Shown: piece after piece, positions 1 through 11,594 of the stretch
How the letters are laid out: each line of letters starts with the position of its first letter
Position numbering within the stretch: the stretch's first letter is position 1
Assembly (NCBI GenBank): GCA_001692895.1
Contig: KV748250.1
Coordinates: 435,475-499,474 of the forward strand
Length of the DNA stretch: 64,000 nt
Source: Cenococcum geophilum 1.58
Lineage: Eukaryota; Ascomycota; Dothideomycetes; Gloniales; Gloniaceae
Direction: 5' to 3'
Made by a program: the position numbers and the translations under genes
Notes under the pieces: model-generated
Seen by the model: the letters and a program-made list of their open reading frames with translations, nothing else
What the model was told of the DNA's origin: nothing
Database searches by the model: none

Positions 1-265
1 TACGGACTATACGTTTACGTATAATACATATAACACGTATATTACATATAAAAAGGATTTCTTAGGAGTACGGTTATATATTTAAAGGACCATATTCCCT
101 ACCTAGATAGTTTCCTTTCTTATAGTAATTCTTAAAATATAATTAGAGTTAATCTATTAGGCAACCACTCCACCAGTTATATAAGTTGTTAATTATTAAG
201 CGTTACCTATATACCTAGCCTATTAACAGAACCCACCGTAGTACTTCTTACAAGGTTCCGTTATA
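1..265 (+). repeat. G2 5' LTR, truncated by window start
   Basis: It matches the last part of the G2 3' LTR (33076-33498), including the subtype-specific TACGGACTATACG and ACACGTA stretch upstream of AAGGATTTCTTAGGAGTA. It ends in GGTTCCGTTATA, a decayed form of the family end GGTTCCGTTACA. The first ~160 bp lie outside the window. Bases 266-307 are the leader, with a conserved AATTACTACTACAG segment but no TGG-type primer binding site. Confidence 0.9.
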
Positions 266-307
266 TAATTACTACTACAGTTATAGTAAAAGCGACAAGT
301 TAACACA

Positions 308-3170
308 ATGCCACCTAAAGCACTAGTTACGACGCTATCTACGGCACAAACTACCTTAGGAACTAGTGGTAACACTAGTATAGGAGACGACAATTCTTAA
401 GTAGTTACAATAGGACAATTTAAGAGCTTTGTAGAGCAGGCCAACAACAATTAGTAGGTATTAGTTAAGTAGCTGCAGGATATAAAAAGGGAAAGGATTA
501 AAATATTACTAATTAAAAGGTTTATAGGAAAGAAATAAAGGCTAAAGGGATTCCTTATATAGATAAAGATAAAGGTACTTTATAAAGGATCTAAGTTATT
601 ATAGCTAAGTAATTAGGTAGCGTATATAGGACTATTCTTAACAGGTTAGGCACTAGAATAGTTTAAACCCTACCTTACGGAGATACAAGCTAATAGGTTA
701 GCCACTCAAAATTTAGAAGTATAGTACATGTTCTTAAGCTAGGAAGGATTTACTAGTAAACTAATATAGATATATGGAGACCCAGAATCGGTAGCAATAG
801 TAGAAGGTAAACTATATTAGCTTATATAGAAGGGATTAGCAATAGAGTATATAACGCAGTTCTAGATACTAGTAGCACAAACGGAGTAGAACCAAGGGGC
901 GTTAATAGCTTAGTACCGACGTGGACTAAAGGCCAAAGTATAATAAACTATAATACTAATAGATAATCTAGATAATATAAGAGAATTAATTAAATAAGCT
1001 ATTAAAGTGGATAACCGGCTATACTAAAGTAAAAAGTTAGGGAGAACGTATTAGGGACTAACGTATATAAAGAAGACATAATAGGTGTCCAAACTATAGT
1101 ACGGCGTAGAGCTAATAGACCTTAGTAGAATGCGAGAGTTAAAAAGAAAAATATAGAAACCTAGAGGGTAAGGATTAAATAACTAGAGACCTAAGGAGCA
1201 GAGGCTAAACCAGGGATCTTAGTAGTAGAAGACATTTAGGCGGACTCTATAATAAGAAAAGTAGTATAAAGAAGGAGCTTATATAAATTACGGAAAATAA
1301 GGCTATCTCGCTAGAGACTATAGAGACAGTTAGAGTTATTAAGGCCACGTAGTAAAGGGAACAAGACTAGCAACAGGCATATATATATAGAGGGACGATA
1401 ATGTGTTACGAGGAACTAAGGAGTGTTCAATTAACAGCTTTACGTATTATTATAATAACGCATACCCAATTTATAAGGACGCTAAGTACGGCGTAAGCTA
1501 TTAGCCATAAGAACCTAAGTTAAGAGAACTTAAGGATATAAGAGAATTAGATAAAGAAGCAAACTAAATCTACAAACTAGAACAGGACGAGGACGGCACA
1601 GCTAGCCAGCAGTCAGCAGAGAAGTTTCTCGCGTACTAGTTCTATAGGGCGGCAGAATCTAAAAATTAAGATAATTGGACTATTAGCAGCGACAAGGAGG
1701 TAATAATAGTAGCTTACTAGGAGTATATAGACCTTATAAACGCAATAAATAAGGCAGAAGTTAGGTTAGCAGTAACTAAATTAACAGTAGGATATAACAC
1801 TCTATTAGATACGGCATTTATTACTTTATAAGATAGGAGAAGAGGACAATTTAAGAATAAACTTAGTAGGCAATTATACGCTATAGCTACCTCACCACTT
1901 AATAAAGGCAGAAAGCTATAAGCTTAAGATTCTTAGAATAAGATAAAAGAGATCTAAGATTCCCTAGAAAAGATAAGAAAGACTTAAGACTCTTTAGAGG
2001 CGATAAGGATATAGGCTAGTTATCTACGAGGATGGATTAAAGCTAGAATAGTAAACAATGCGGACCCACTATATAGGTTAAGCGTAATATAGAAATACAT
2101 AATAAGGGAATAAGAGGACCCTATAACGCTAGTCTTCTAAAACAAGAAAGGAATACCTAAGACGCCTAGTTAGACTAAGGTAGGAGCGTAGCTTAAGAAG
2201 GAAGTACGCTTAAACTAAGAACTACTATAGAACCTTAAGACGAAGGTTAAGATATAGTAGGAATACTAAGGATATAAAGGAATAAGGGACCTAAGGGTTA
2301 AAACACCTCTATAACAAATTACTAATAGGCCTAAAGTAGGAACACCTAGGGCTAAATAGCTAGAAGAACTAGAGCAAGAAGGTCTAAGGACACTATATAG
2401 ATTTAAAGAAAGATATTTAAAGGGCTATAATAATGCAGTAATAACGAGATACTTCCTTAAAGATTAACTATATACACTTATAGAACTGTACAAAAAGTAG
2501 TATAGATAGCGACACAACGATAAGTGGGAAGACTTCTATATATAGTTAGATAAGTACATTATCTAAGATATAGCGATTACTAAATAACGCATAAGTTATA
2601 TTAAGGGAGCATTAATTATAATATCTAGAAATCTTAAAGAGTAGGTAGTAGACTGGAGAGCTGTATAATAGATCTTAGTACTAGTAAATAATATACTAAC
2701 GTTTAGAGAACAAAGCAAGAAGTTTAAACTTAGGGATAAAGATAAGCTAAGAATTAACCCAAAGCACCTAGCGTATTACATATTAGTATAGATTGTATAT
2801 ATAGATAACTAGTGCAAAATATATAAGGCACCAAAGGTAAAAAATAAGAAATACCTATTTAGAATGTATTGGGCGCTAGACGAGCGATAATACCGGAACG
2901 TAAAGTTTATATACGGTTAGTATCTAGTAGAGATCGCCAAGGTAGAAAACTTAACGTTATAACTAGGAAGATTTTTAATAGAAGAATATCTAGATAGATA
3001 ATAGTAGTGGGAATATCCTAAGAATACGTATCTATAGTATATTAAAGACAAGAAAAGAACTAGGTATTAGCTAGCGAGTAAGTTAAGTACCCTAGGATTA
3101 AGCTAATAGTTAGGAAAAGTAGAGGCCTATAGGACCAGAGGGAGCTAGTAGTAGAGCCTTAGACCCTTAA
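308..3170 (+). pseudogene. G2 gag plus X region (decayed)
   Basis: Gag opens with an intact ATG followed by MPPKALVTTLSTAQTTLG, conserved with the G4 and G6 starts. A capsid-like stretch near 615-690 reads AYIGLFLTG*ALE*FKPYLTE, where the second stop replaces the Trp usual at this place. The nucleocapsid CX2CX4HX4C knuckle is at 1280-1321, but three of its four zinc ligands are Tyr or otherwise lost. The knuckle is followed by about 640 codons before the protease, far more than usual for Ty3/gypsy. This X region holds a Tyr/Trp-rich segment (SYWPQEP-like), SQQ(L/S)AEK-like and AYQEYIDL motifs, QDSxxxIR repeats near 1930-2030, and a second Gag-like helical part from about 2340. Nearly every Gln is TAA or TAG. 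Original function was virion structure; X is unknown. Confidence 0.8.
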
Positions 3171-3179
3171 AGGAATTTA

Positions 3180-5601
3180 AGGACAGTACCTAAATTTATA
3201 AGCATTATAGCAGAATTAACAGTTTAAGGCGCTAGTAGATAGTAGAGTAATAAGAAACTATATATTACTAGCGGCGGTAAAAAGAATAGGATTACTATAC
3301 AAATAGAAATAAAACCTATATCCTTTAGTAACGATTTTAGGAGACCTAATAGCCTATAGAGGAGGTATTATTAATCTTAAAATAGGACTTATTTAAATAA
3401 CTATTAAAGGAAGATAAGTAGAAATATCTTTTAATATCCTACTATTAGGGAAGGATAAGGCAGTTCTAAGAATGCCTTAGTTATAGAAGTATAACCTAAA
3501 GATCAATTAGGATATAGGCCAGGTTAATATTAGAGATACTTAATAACATAAAACGCGACAGTAAACTAAGATAGTATAGTACTAGATCGGAGCGATATAT
3601 AAAGAGACTAATTAAGGATTAAGTTATATACTAAAAAGATACTATAAGTACGGTAAAAAATTATAGAGTCTAAAAAGTAAAAAGCTAGTAGAGTATATAG
3701 TATAGGATTATAAGATAGAATTAGAACTAGGAATAAGTCTAAGGTTCTTTCTAATCTATAAGCTTACTAAAATAGAGTTAGTAGCGCTTAAGGAGTTTGT
3801 TTAGGAAAACCTGCGGAAGGGATATATTAGACTTTTATAGTTATTAGTAAGATATCTAGTACTATTTGTATTAAAGAAAAACGGAAAACTTAGGCTATAT
3901 ATTAACTATAGACAGTTAAATAGCATTACTTAGAAGGATAGATATCCTTTACCCTTAATTAACAAAATCTAAGATAGGATAGGTAATATAAAAATCTTTA
4001 CAAAGATAGATCTAAGATAGGTATACCATTAGATTAGAATTAAGAAGGGCGATAAATAAAAGGCAGCCTTTAGATTAAAGGAAGGACTATATAAGCTATT
4101 AGTAATATAGTTTAGACTTATAAATACACTAGTAACGTTCTAAAAGAGAATTAATAATATATTAAAAGAATACCTAGATAAGTTTATTATAGTATACCTT
4201 AATATTATTATCTACTTAATAAGTAAGAGAGAATATAGAGAATATATTAAATAGGTTTTAAGGAGACTATAGGAAGAATAGATGCCAGTAGTAATTAAGA
4301 AATGCGAGTTCTTTATAAGGAAGACCGATTTTATAGGATTTATTATTAAACTAGGAAAAATTAGTATAGACCTAAAGAAGATTAAGGCTATAGCGAATTG
4401 GTAAGAACTAGAGAACGTTATATAATTAAGATTATTTTTAGGGTTTTACAATTATTATAGGAGGTTTATAGCACAATAGTTAAGAAGTATTAAGCTATTT
4501 ACTAGACTTATAAAAAAGGAGAAACTATAGGTATAGGGAGAGGAGTAGAAGGAGCTATTTAAGGAACTAAAAAGACTATTTACCTAGGAACTGATTCTTA
4601 AGATTTATCAACCTAAGTTAGAAACGGTTGTTAAGTTGGATGTATTAGATTTTGCACTAGGAGTATACTTGCTATAGAAGTACAAGAATATATAGCACCT
4701 AGTAGCATATTATAGTCAAAAAATAACACTACTAGAACTAAACTATAATATCTATAATAAGAAGTTACTAGGTATAGTTATAGCACTTAAGGAATAGAGA
4801 GCATTCTTATAAGGTATAGAGAAACTATTTATAGTTAAAACGGATTATAAGAACTTAACAGGATTCCTAATAACAAAGGAACTAAACTATAGATAAGTTA
4901 GATAGGTAGAGATACTTACAGAATACTATTTTAAGATTTAATATACTAAGGGTACTAAAAATATAAGAGTAGACGTACTTAGCAGAAAGGCTAAATTATA
5001 AAACGATAAGAAGCTATTAGGGGCTTTATTATAAAGAGATAGTAATAGATTAATTAGATATAATTATCCTAAACTAGTAGTAACTTATAAATTACTAGAG
5101 AGCGACTAGATAAAAAGGATCTAGGAGGTATAAGTAAAAGACTAAGATATAGAATAATACAAAAATAGAGAAGTAACCTATATTCCAAAATCTATCGCAG
5201 AAGAGTTTATTAAAGATTTCTATAGGGGAATAACATAAGGATATAATAGAGCTACGGGCTTAATATTAAGACTTTAAAAAGAGTATATTATTTAAGGAAT
5301 TTAGAGCTTAGTAAGATAAGCTATAAAGGAGTGTTTAAATTACTAGAGAAATAAACTAATAAGGCATAAGCTATATAGAGAGCTATAACCTATTAAAATA
5401 CTAGAGAGACTATAGGAAACTATATTATAGGACTTTATTATAAAGTTACTAAAGTCTAAGGACTATATTACTGGATAGATATATAATACAATCTTAGTAA
5501 TAGTAGATAAGCTTATAAATTAGGGGTACTTTATAGTATATATAGAAGAAATCTCAGTAGAAGATATAGCTAGAATCTATATTAAGGAAGTATTTATAAG
5601 A
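3180..5601 (+). pseudogene. G2 pol, part 1: protease, RT, RNase H, integrase N-terminus
   Basis: The protease active site is at 3238-3246, where DSG has become DSR. RT shows a LRLYINYRQLNSIT-like segment near 3889, then FTKIDLR near 3998. The YLDD box at 4192-4215 is YLN with one codon missing, so both catalytic Asp are lost. RNase H follows near 4620-5000 with a LDVLDFALG segment (from a TDAS-like motif) and TDYKNL. The integrase starts after about 5100; the first core Asp lies in DFIIKLLKS near 5432. The frame stops at 5601, where the 5-bp TSD TAAGA precedes G3. Many in-frame TAG/TAA stand for Gln and Trp. Confidence 0.88.
5597..5601. repeat. TSD of G3, left copy (TAAGA)
   Basis: Five bases immediately left of the G3 LTR. 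The partner at 31479-31483 is TAAAA. The uninterrupted site in G6 reads ATAAGATATAGAG, so TAAGA is ancestral and the right copy has a G-to-A change acquired after insertion. Confidence 0.88.
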
Positions 5602-6025
5602 TATAACAGAACCTTATAGGAAGTACTACAGTAGGCTTATTAATAGGCTAGGTATATAGATAAAGATAAGGCAATTAATAATAAGTAATAACTAGTAGAG
5701 TAGTTGCCTAATAGATTAACTCTAATTATATTCTAAGATTTACTATAAGGAAAGAACTATCTAAGTAGGGACTGTAGTCCTTTAAATACACAACCGTACT
5801 CCTAAGAAATCCTCCTTATATATAAGGTATATAAGGTATATAAGGTACGTAAGATATTCCTTATAGAGCTTATAGAGCTTATAGAGCTTATTATATAACC
5901 CTAGCTACTAAGCCTCGTTATATAGCTTAATAGGGTCTATCCTAGACCGTACCTCTATTATCTAACGGGCCGCTTCCAACTCCTCTCCTAGTAGTTATAA
6001 CATTGTACTTAAAGCGTCCGTAATA
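5602..6025 (-). repeat. G3 3' LTR
   Basis: Read on the plus strand it begins TATAACAGAACC (decayed TGTAACGGAACC) and ends GCGTCCGTAATA. It is 424 bp, the same as its partner at 31055-31478. It contains three tandem GAGCTTATA-type units near 5870-5890. Next to it, 6026-6040 reads as the complement of a polypurine tract (GGGAGGAGATAG on the minus strand), which fixes the element's direction. Confidence 0.92.
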
Positions 6026-6700
6026 CTATCTCCTCCCTTCTTAGCTTTGTCCTTAAAGATACCTAGTATCTCTAGGTCGTCTACTAGAGGTATAATATCT
6101 TCCTAATTAATTTAGTTTCTTCTTATATTGCTTATAATACCTAAGGCTCCTTCCTCTTCCTCTACTAAACGAAGGTCTTAAACCGTTGCGTCCATACTAT
6201 TATTAGGTAAGATTATACCTTCTTACTCTTATTATACGAAAAAGGGGTTAGTCTACATTGCGATCGCGTTACCTATTAACCAATAACCATCCTCCTATAC
6301 TAAGTATACGCGAGCAAATATACAATTGTCCTATAATATTCGGTCTATATCTAATATTAAGTATACGCGCTCTATCCTTCTAAAGAGCCGCCTTATCCCT
6401 TAGTTAATCTATTTTAGGGTCTTATATTTAATCTACTACTACTAAGCTAGATAGTAAATTGTTAGAGGCCTTAGCCAAAATTCATCGCTTATAATATAAT
6501 AATAAGTCCCGCCTTACTTATGTCTAAGACAAGAAGCGCTAGGCCCTTAAGGCTTAAATAACCGCCTATACTTATCTTCTTTATCTTAAGAGGGTTTGTA
6601 AAAAGGTTTACTTAAAGAAGTAGAAACTTATAGAATAAGGTCTATAGGATCTGGGTAACGTAAGAACTAATTTTCCTTAAGTAGGGAAGGAAACAGCTCC
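5930..6700 (+). pseudogene. G3 copy of the antisense ORF across the LTR boundary
   Basis: On the strand opposite to G3 pol, the frame described for G5 (22140-22940) can be followed from inside the LTR into the 3' region, with CxxC-like residues mostly lost. It corresponds to the same place in the element. Position and direction relative to pol are the same as in G2, G4, G5 and G6. The function is unknown and this copy is more decayed than that of G5. Confidence 0.4.
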
Positions 6701-6719
6701 AAGTACCTTAGTAGCGTCT

Positions 6720-8590
6720 CTTTCTATATCCCCCTTAGGTAGTTCTTTCTTTAGTAATTCTTTTCTATTAATATTACCTAACCTAATTTCCTCTAATACT
6801 CCCGTACCTTTCCTATAGCGTTTTTTAAATTTTCTAGTAGTTCCTAGGTAGTCTTATTATAGCCTATCCACTTTACTTTATACTATATTTTATTATTAAC
6901 ATCCTTATAACTAACGATCTTTAAAACTTACTATTTATCTTCTTCTTAACCCCTATACGTATCTGCTTTATAGACTAGTAGTTTAATATCTCTATATACT
7001 AGTTTAAGTATTAAAATATACTATACTGGGTAAATCTTCATTTTTACTAGTAAGTTAAGTCTATACGTGACTTCTAATATCTTTATTACGATTTTAAATA
7101 GTCCTAGTCTAATATAATCTAACTTCTTACTTAGTTATCTACTTTTAAAAATTTTATATATAAGCTATACTTTATCTCCCTCCTTAAGATCTAGTCCTCT
7201 AGATCTCTTAGCGTTAGAGTATCTTTTTATCTTATTTTATACTAATTTAGCTATTTATATAAGGTGTTTATAAAGATTTATTAACGTTTCTACCCTTTCT
7301 CTAGCTATAATACTGGTCTTTTTTACTTATCTTAGCAATAATAAGGTCCTTAGTTTATACCTATAATTCGCCTTAAATAGTAATATACCCGTTCCCTCTT
7401 ATAGTATTGTGTTATACGCGAACTATATAACCAGTAGTAGCGATACCCAATTATTCTGTATATAATTAACATAATGCCTTAGATACTGCTCTAATGTTTA
7501 GTTTAATATTTCTATTTATCCGTCTGTCTACGGATAATATATAGTAGAAGTCGCTACTCTAACTCCTTATTCTACTAAGAATACCTTCTAAAATACTACT
7601 ATAAATCTTAGGTCTCTATCTAATATAATTTTATCTAGTGCCCTATGTCTTATAAATACTTCTTTAATATAGATTCTAGCCACATCTTCTACTAATATCT
7701 CTTCTATATATGCTATAAAGTATCCCCACTTTATAAGCTTATCTACTATTACTAAGATCGCGTTATAGTCTTATCCAGTAATAGGATCCTTTAATCTTAG
7801 CAACTTTATAATAAAGTCCTAGGATATAATTTCCTATAGTCTTATTAGTAACTTAATAGGTTATAGCTCCCTATACGGCCTATACCTTATTAGTTTATTC
7901 CTTTAGTAATCTAGATATTCTTTAGTAACTTTTTATACTATACCCTAGATTCCTTAAATAATATATTCCTCTTAAAGTCTTAATACTAAGCCTTGCGCTC
8001 TATTATATCCTTAAGTCATTCCTTTATAAAACTCTGTTATATATTCTTCTACAATACTCTTTAGTAGGTATATTAGCTCTTAGTTCTTATAATCCTCTAA
8101 TTCTAGATCTTCCAACTATACTATCTATATCCTCTCTTCCCAAGTTAATATTAGTACTTTATACGTTACCACAAGCTTTAGGTAATTATACCTAATTAAT
8201 CTATCCGTGTCTTTGCGTAATAAAGCTCTCAATAGCTTTTTATTGTTCTATAGTTTAGCTTTCCTACTTAGCGCGTCAGCTCTCGTATTATTGCTGCCTT
8301 TTATATACTAAATCTTAAAATAGTATTCTATAAGCATCTCTACCTATCTAACTTATCTTTAGTTTAGTTCCTTTATTATAAGGAATCCCGTTAGGTTCTT
8401 ATAATCCGTCTTAACTATAAATAGTTTTTCTACACCTTATAAGAATACTCTCTATTCCTTAAGTACTATAACTATACCTAATAACTCCTTATTATAGATA
8501 TTATAGTTTAGTTCTAGTAGTGTTATCTTTTAACTATAGTACGCCACTAGATACTATATCATATTGTACTTTTATAATAAGCATACCCCT
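6720..8590 (-). pseudogene. G3 pol, C-terminal part: RNase H, integrase, chromodomain
   Basis: Read on the minus strand from 8590 downwards, it begins inside RNase H (the AYY and LNYNIYNKE region), passes the TDYKNL segment near 8400, the integrase and then the chromodomain at roughly 6830-6960. The chromodomain keeps the pattern (Y)KVKxxGYxxTTxEL; chromodomains of this type steer integration to heterochromatin (known for chromoviruses). The upstream part continues at 24411 beyond G4. The join is exact, with TSD CCCCT on both sides. Confidence 0.88.
8586..8590. repeat. TSD of G4, left copy (CCCCT)
   Basis: Identical to the five bases at 24406-24410, immediately right of the G4 3' LTR. This perfect pair closes a 15.8-kb insertion. 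Confidence 0.93.
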
Positions 8591-9014
8591 TATTACGGAC
8601 GCTTTAAGTACAATATTACAACTACTTGGAGAGGAGTTAGAAGCGGCCCGTTAGATAATAGAGGCACGGTCCAGGATAGACCCCATTAAGCTATATGACG
8701 AGAAATAGTAACCAAGGTCACATAATATGCTCTATAAGCTCTATAAGCTCTATAAGAAACGTCTTATATACCTTATATAGCTTACGTACCTTACGTACAA
8801 GGAGGATTTCTTAGGAGTACGGTTATGTATTTAAAAGACCACAGTCCCTACTTAGATAGTTCTCTCCTTATAGTGAATTTTAGAATACAATTAGAGTTAA
8901 TCTATTAGGCAACCACTCCACCAATTATTAATCGCTATTAATTGTTTAATCCATACCTATATACCTAGTCCAATAACAAGCCTACCGTAGTATTTCCTAC
9001 AAGGTTCCATTACA
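8591..9014 (+). repeat. G4 5' LTR
   Basis: It starts TATTACGGACGC (from TGTTACGG) and ends GGTTCCATTACA. It includes three CTCTATAAG units near 8730-8755 followed by TACCTTAT/TACGTACC repeats. 9015-9057 is the leader, with no TGG primer site. Confidence 0.93.
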
Positions 9015-9057
9015 CATTCACTACTATAGTTACAGTAGGAAGAAATAAGTCAACACG

Positions 9058-11590
9058 ATGCCACCAAAAGCACCAGTCACGACGCCATCGACGGCAGCAA
9101 CTACTTTAGGGTTAAGTGGAGACACAAGTATAAGGAGTACTAGCACATAATATATCACCACGGACCAGTTACAAGAGATAGTTAATAAGTTAACGACAAA
9201 TAATACGTTACTAGAAGACAGACTAAACGGGATAGGAATAGCAAAGATCAAGCTACTAAAACTATAGAATGGCGTAGAGCTAATAGACCTTAGCGGAACG
9301 CAAGAGTTAAAAAAGAAAATTATAGAAACCTAGAGGACAAGGATTGGATAATTAAAGGTCTAAGGAGTAGAGGCTAAACTAGGGATCTTAGCAGCAGAAG
9401 ACGTTTAGGCGGACTCTATAGAAAGAAAAGTAGTATAAAGAAGGAGCTTATATAAATTGCGGAAAATAAGGTCACTTCGCTAGAGACTATAAGAGTAGTT
9501 ACAGATACTACGCAGTAAAGGGAACTGGACTAGTAACGGATATACACGTATAGAGGGACAATAATATGTTACGCGGAATAAAAAGTTGTTTAATTAAAAG
9601 CTTTGCGTTTTATTATAATAACGCATACCTAATTTATAAAGACACTAAGTACGGCGTAAGCTATTAGCCATAAGAGCCCGAGTTAAAAGGACTTAGGGGT
9701 ATATAAGAGTTAGACGAAGAATAGGACCAACTCTATAAATTAAATAAGGACTAAGACAGTATAGCTAGCCAGCAGTTAGCGGAGAAAATACTCACGTACT
9801 AATTCTACTAAGCGGTAGGATCTAAGAATTAAGATAATCGGACTATTAGCAGCGACGATAAGGTAATAAAGGTAGCTTACTAGGAGTATATAGACCTTAA
9901 GGACGTAATAACTAAAGTAGAGGTCAAATTAGCAGCAGAGACTAATACAATAATAGGGGTTAAGACTCTATTAAATATAGTATCTATTACTTCGCAAGAC
10001 GGGAGAAAAGAAATATTTAAAGATAAACTACGTAGATAATTATTTAATATAGCGACCTTACCACTTAATAAAGGCAAAAGGCCACAGGCTTAAGATTCTT
10101 AAGATAAGATAAGAGAAGATCTAGAGTTATAAAACGCGATACGGATAGCTTAGGGACTAATAACGGACGAAAACCAATAGCAGTAAGTAAAGGCTTAGTT
10201 CAGTAATATACAAATAAGCAAGGGATAGAGATTCCTAGATACCTAAGATTCTTAAGACGAAATAAGGAAGGTTTAAGAATCTATAGAGCGGATAAAAACG
10301 CGAGCCATTTATCTACCAAGCAGGGAATGGACTTAAGACCCTATAGATAGGATAAGTGCAATAGAAAAGCACGCAGTACACTAAGCCGTAAAATTTATAG
10401 GTAATAATAGAGACTTAAAAAGGGAGTTTTAAAGAAAAAGGAGTAGTTATAAATTTAGAGAACGAATTAGAACTCCTATAATAGGTAATTATTAGGATCA
10501 GCCTAAGGGTTAAAAGTTAACGCTAAAATCACGAAGTTTAAGGATCTAGAGGATCCCAATGCTAGACGTAAAGCAGGAGAAGACTAGATAGAATTTAAAG
10601 ACTAAATTAAGGCGTAATAAGAATAAAAGGGTTACCTAGAACTAAGATTACTAGGTAAACTATATATACCTATAAAAAGGGTAACAAATAGGCTAAAGAT
10701 AGGCATACTAAAAGTAAAGTAGTTAAATAAACTAGAATAAGAAGAGGATCTAGGGATTCTAACTAGATTTAAAGAACAATACACTAAAGGCTATTATAAC
10801 GCAGCAATAGCAAGATACTTCCTTACGGATAGGCCGTATACGCTAAACTAGTTATACTAAAAGTGGTATAGATAGAGATATAGCGACAATTGGGAAGAAT
10901 TCTACATATAGTTAGACGAGAAAGTCGTGCTAGACTAAACTATTACCAAAAAACGCATAAATTATATTAAAGGAGTATTAATTATAACGAATAGGGATCT
11001 TAAAGGAAGATTAGAAGACTAGAAATACAATAAATAGATCTTAGTACTAGTAAACAAAAAACCGGAAGTACTTAGATTATTAAAGTAGAAGTTTAAGCTA
11101 TAGGATAAGGATAAACCTAGAGTAGATCCAAGACACTTAGCATATTATACATTATCGTAGATTATATATATAGATAACCCGTATAAAATATACAAGGCAC
11201 TAAAGATAAAAAACCGGAAATATCTAATAAGGATATATTAGGCGCTAGAAGAGCGATAATATTAGAATGCTAAATATATATATAGATGGCATCTAGCTAA
11301 AAAGCAAGAGTTAAACGAGTTAATAATATAACTAGGAAGGTTTCTAACAAAGGAATACCTAAAGGGATAATAGTGGTGGGAATACCTAGAGAATACTTAT
11401 CTATAGCACGTTAAAGAAAAGAAACGGACTAGATATTGGCTAAAAAAGGAGCTAAGTATAACTAAGTTAAGTTAACAGTTAGGAAAAGGGAAGGCATACG
11501 GGACCAGAGGGAACTAGTAGTAGAGCCTTAGACCCTTAAAGGAATTTATAGACAATACCTAAATTTAAGAATTAAGTGGTAGAACCAACG
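9058..11590 (+). pseudogene. G4 gag plus X region, gag internally deleted
   Basis: ATG at 9058 starts MPPKAPVTTPSTAATTLG. The frame runs to about 9252, where it jumps straight to sequence that in G5 lies roughly 600 bp further on, so the capsid core is deleted. The knuckle at 9449-9490 has Cys1 and Cys4 changed to Tyr, Cys2 and His retained, and Gln changed to stop. The X region follows for about 700 codons: an AFYYNNAYLIYKD segment near 9604, SQQLAEK near 9766, AYQEYIDL near 9878, and QDSQDEIR repeats at 10085-10280. Since gag lacks capsid, this copy could have moved only with helper proteins, unless the deletion followed insertion. Confidence 0.8.
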
Positions 11591-11594
11591 GTTC

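Noticed and set aside
5820-5895. CRISPR-like short repeats (GAGCTTATA, AAGGTATATA)
   Set aside because: They are short direct tandem units without spacers, inside an LTR of a eukaryotic element.
9030-9251. Minus-strand open frame of 73 codons
   Set aside because: It is the complement of G4 gag, whose sense frame is conserved in G2, G5 and G6.
9880-10077. Minus-strand open frame, also at 16752-16952
   Set aside because: Both are shadows of the X region (AYQEYIDL segment), conserved because the sense sequence is repeated in two copies.
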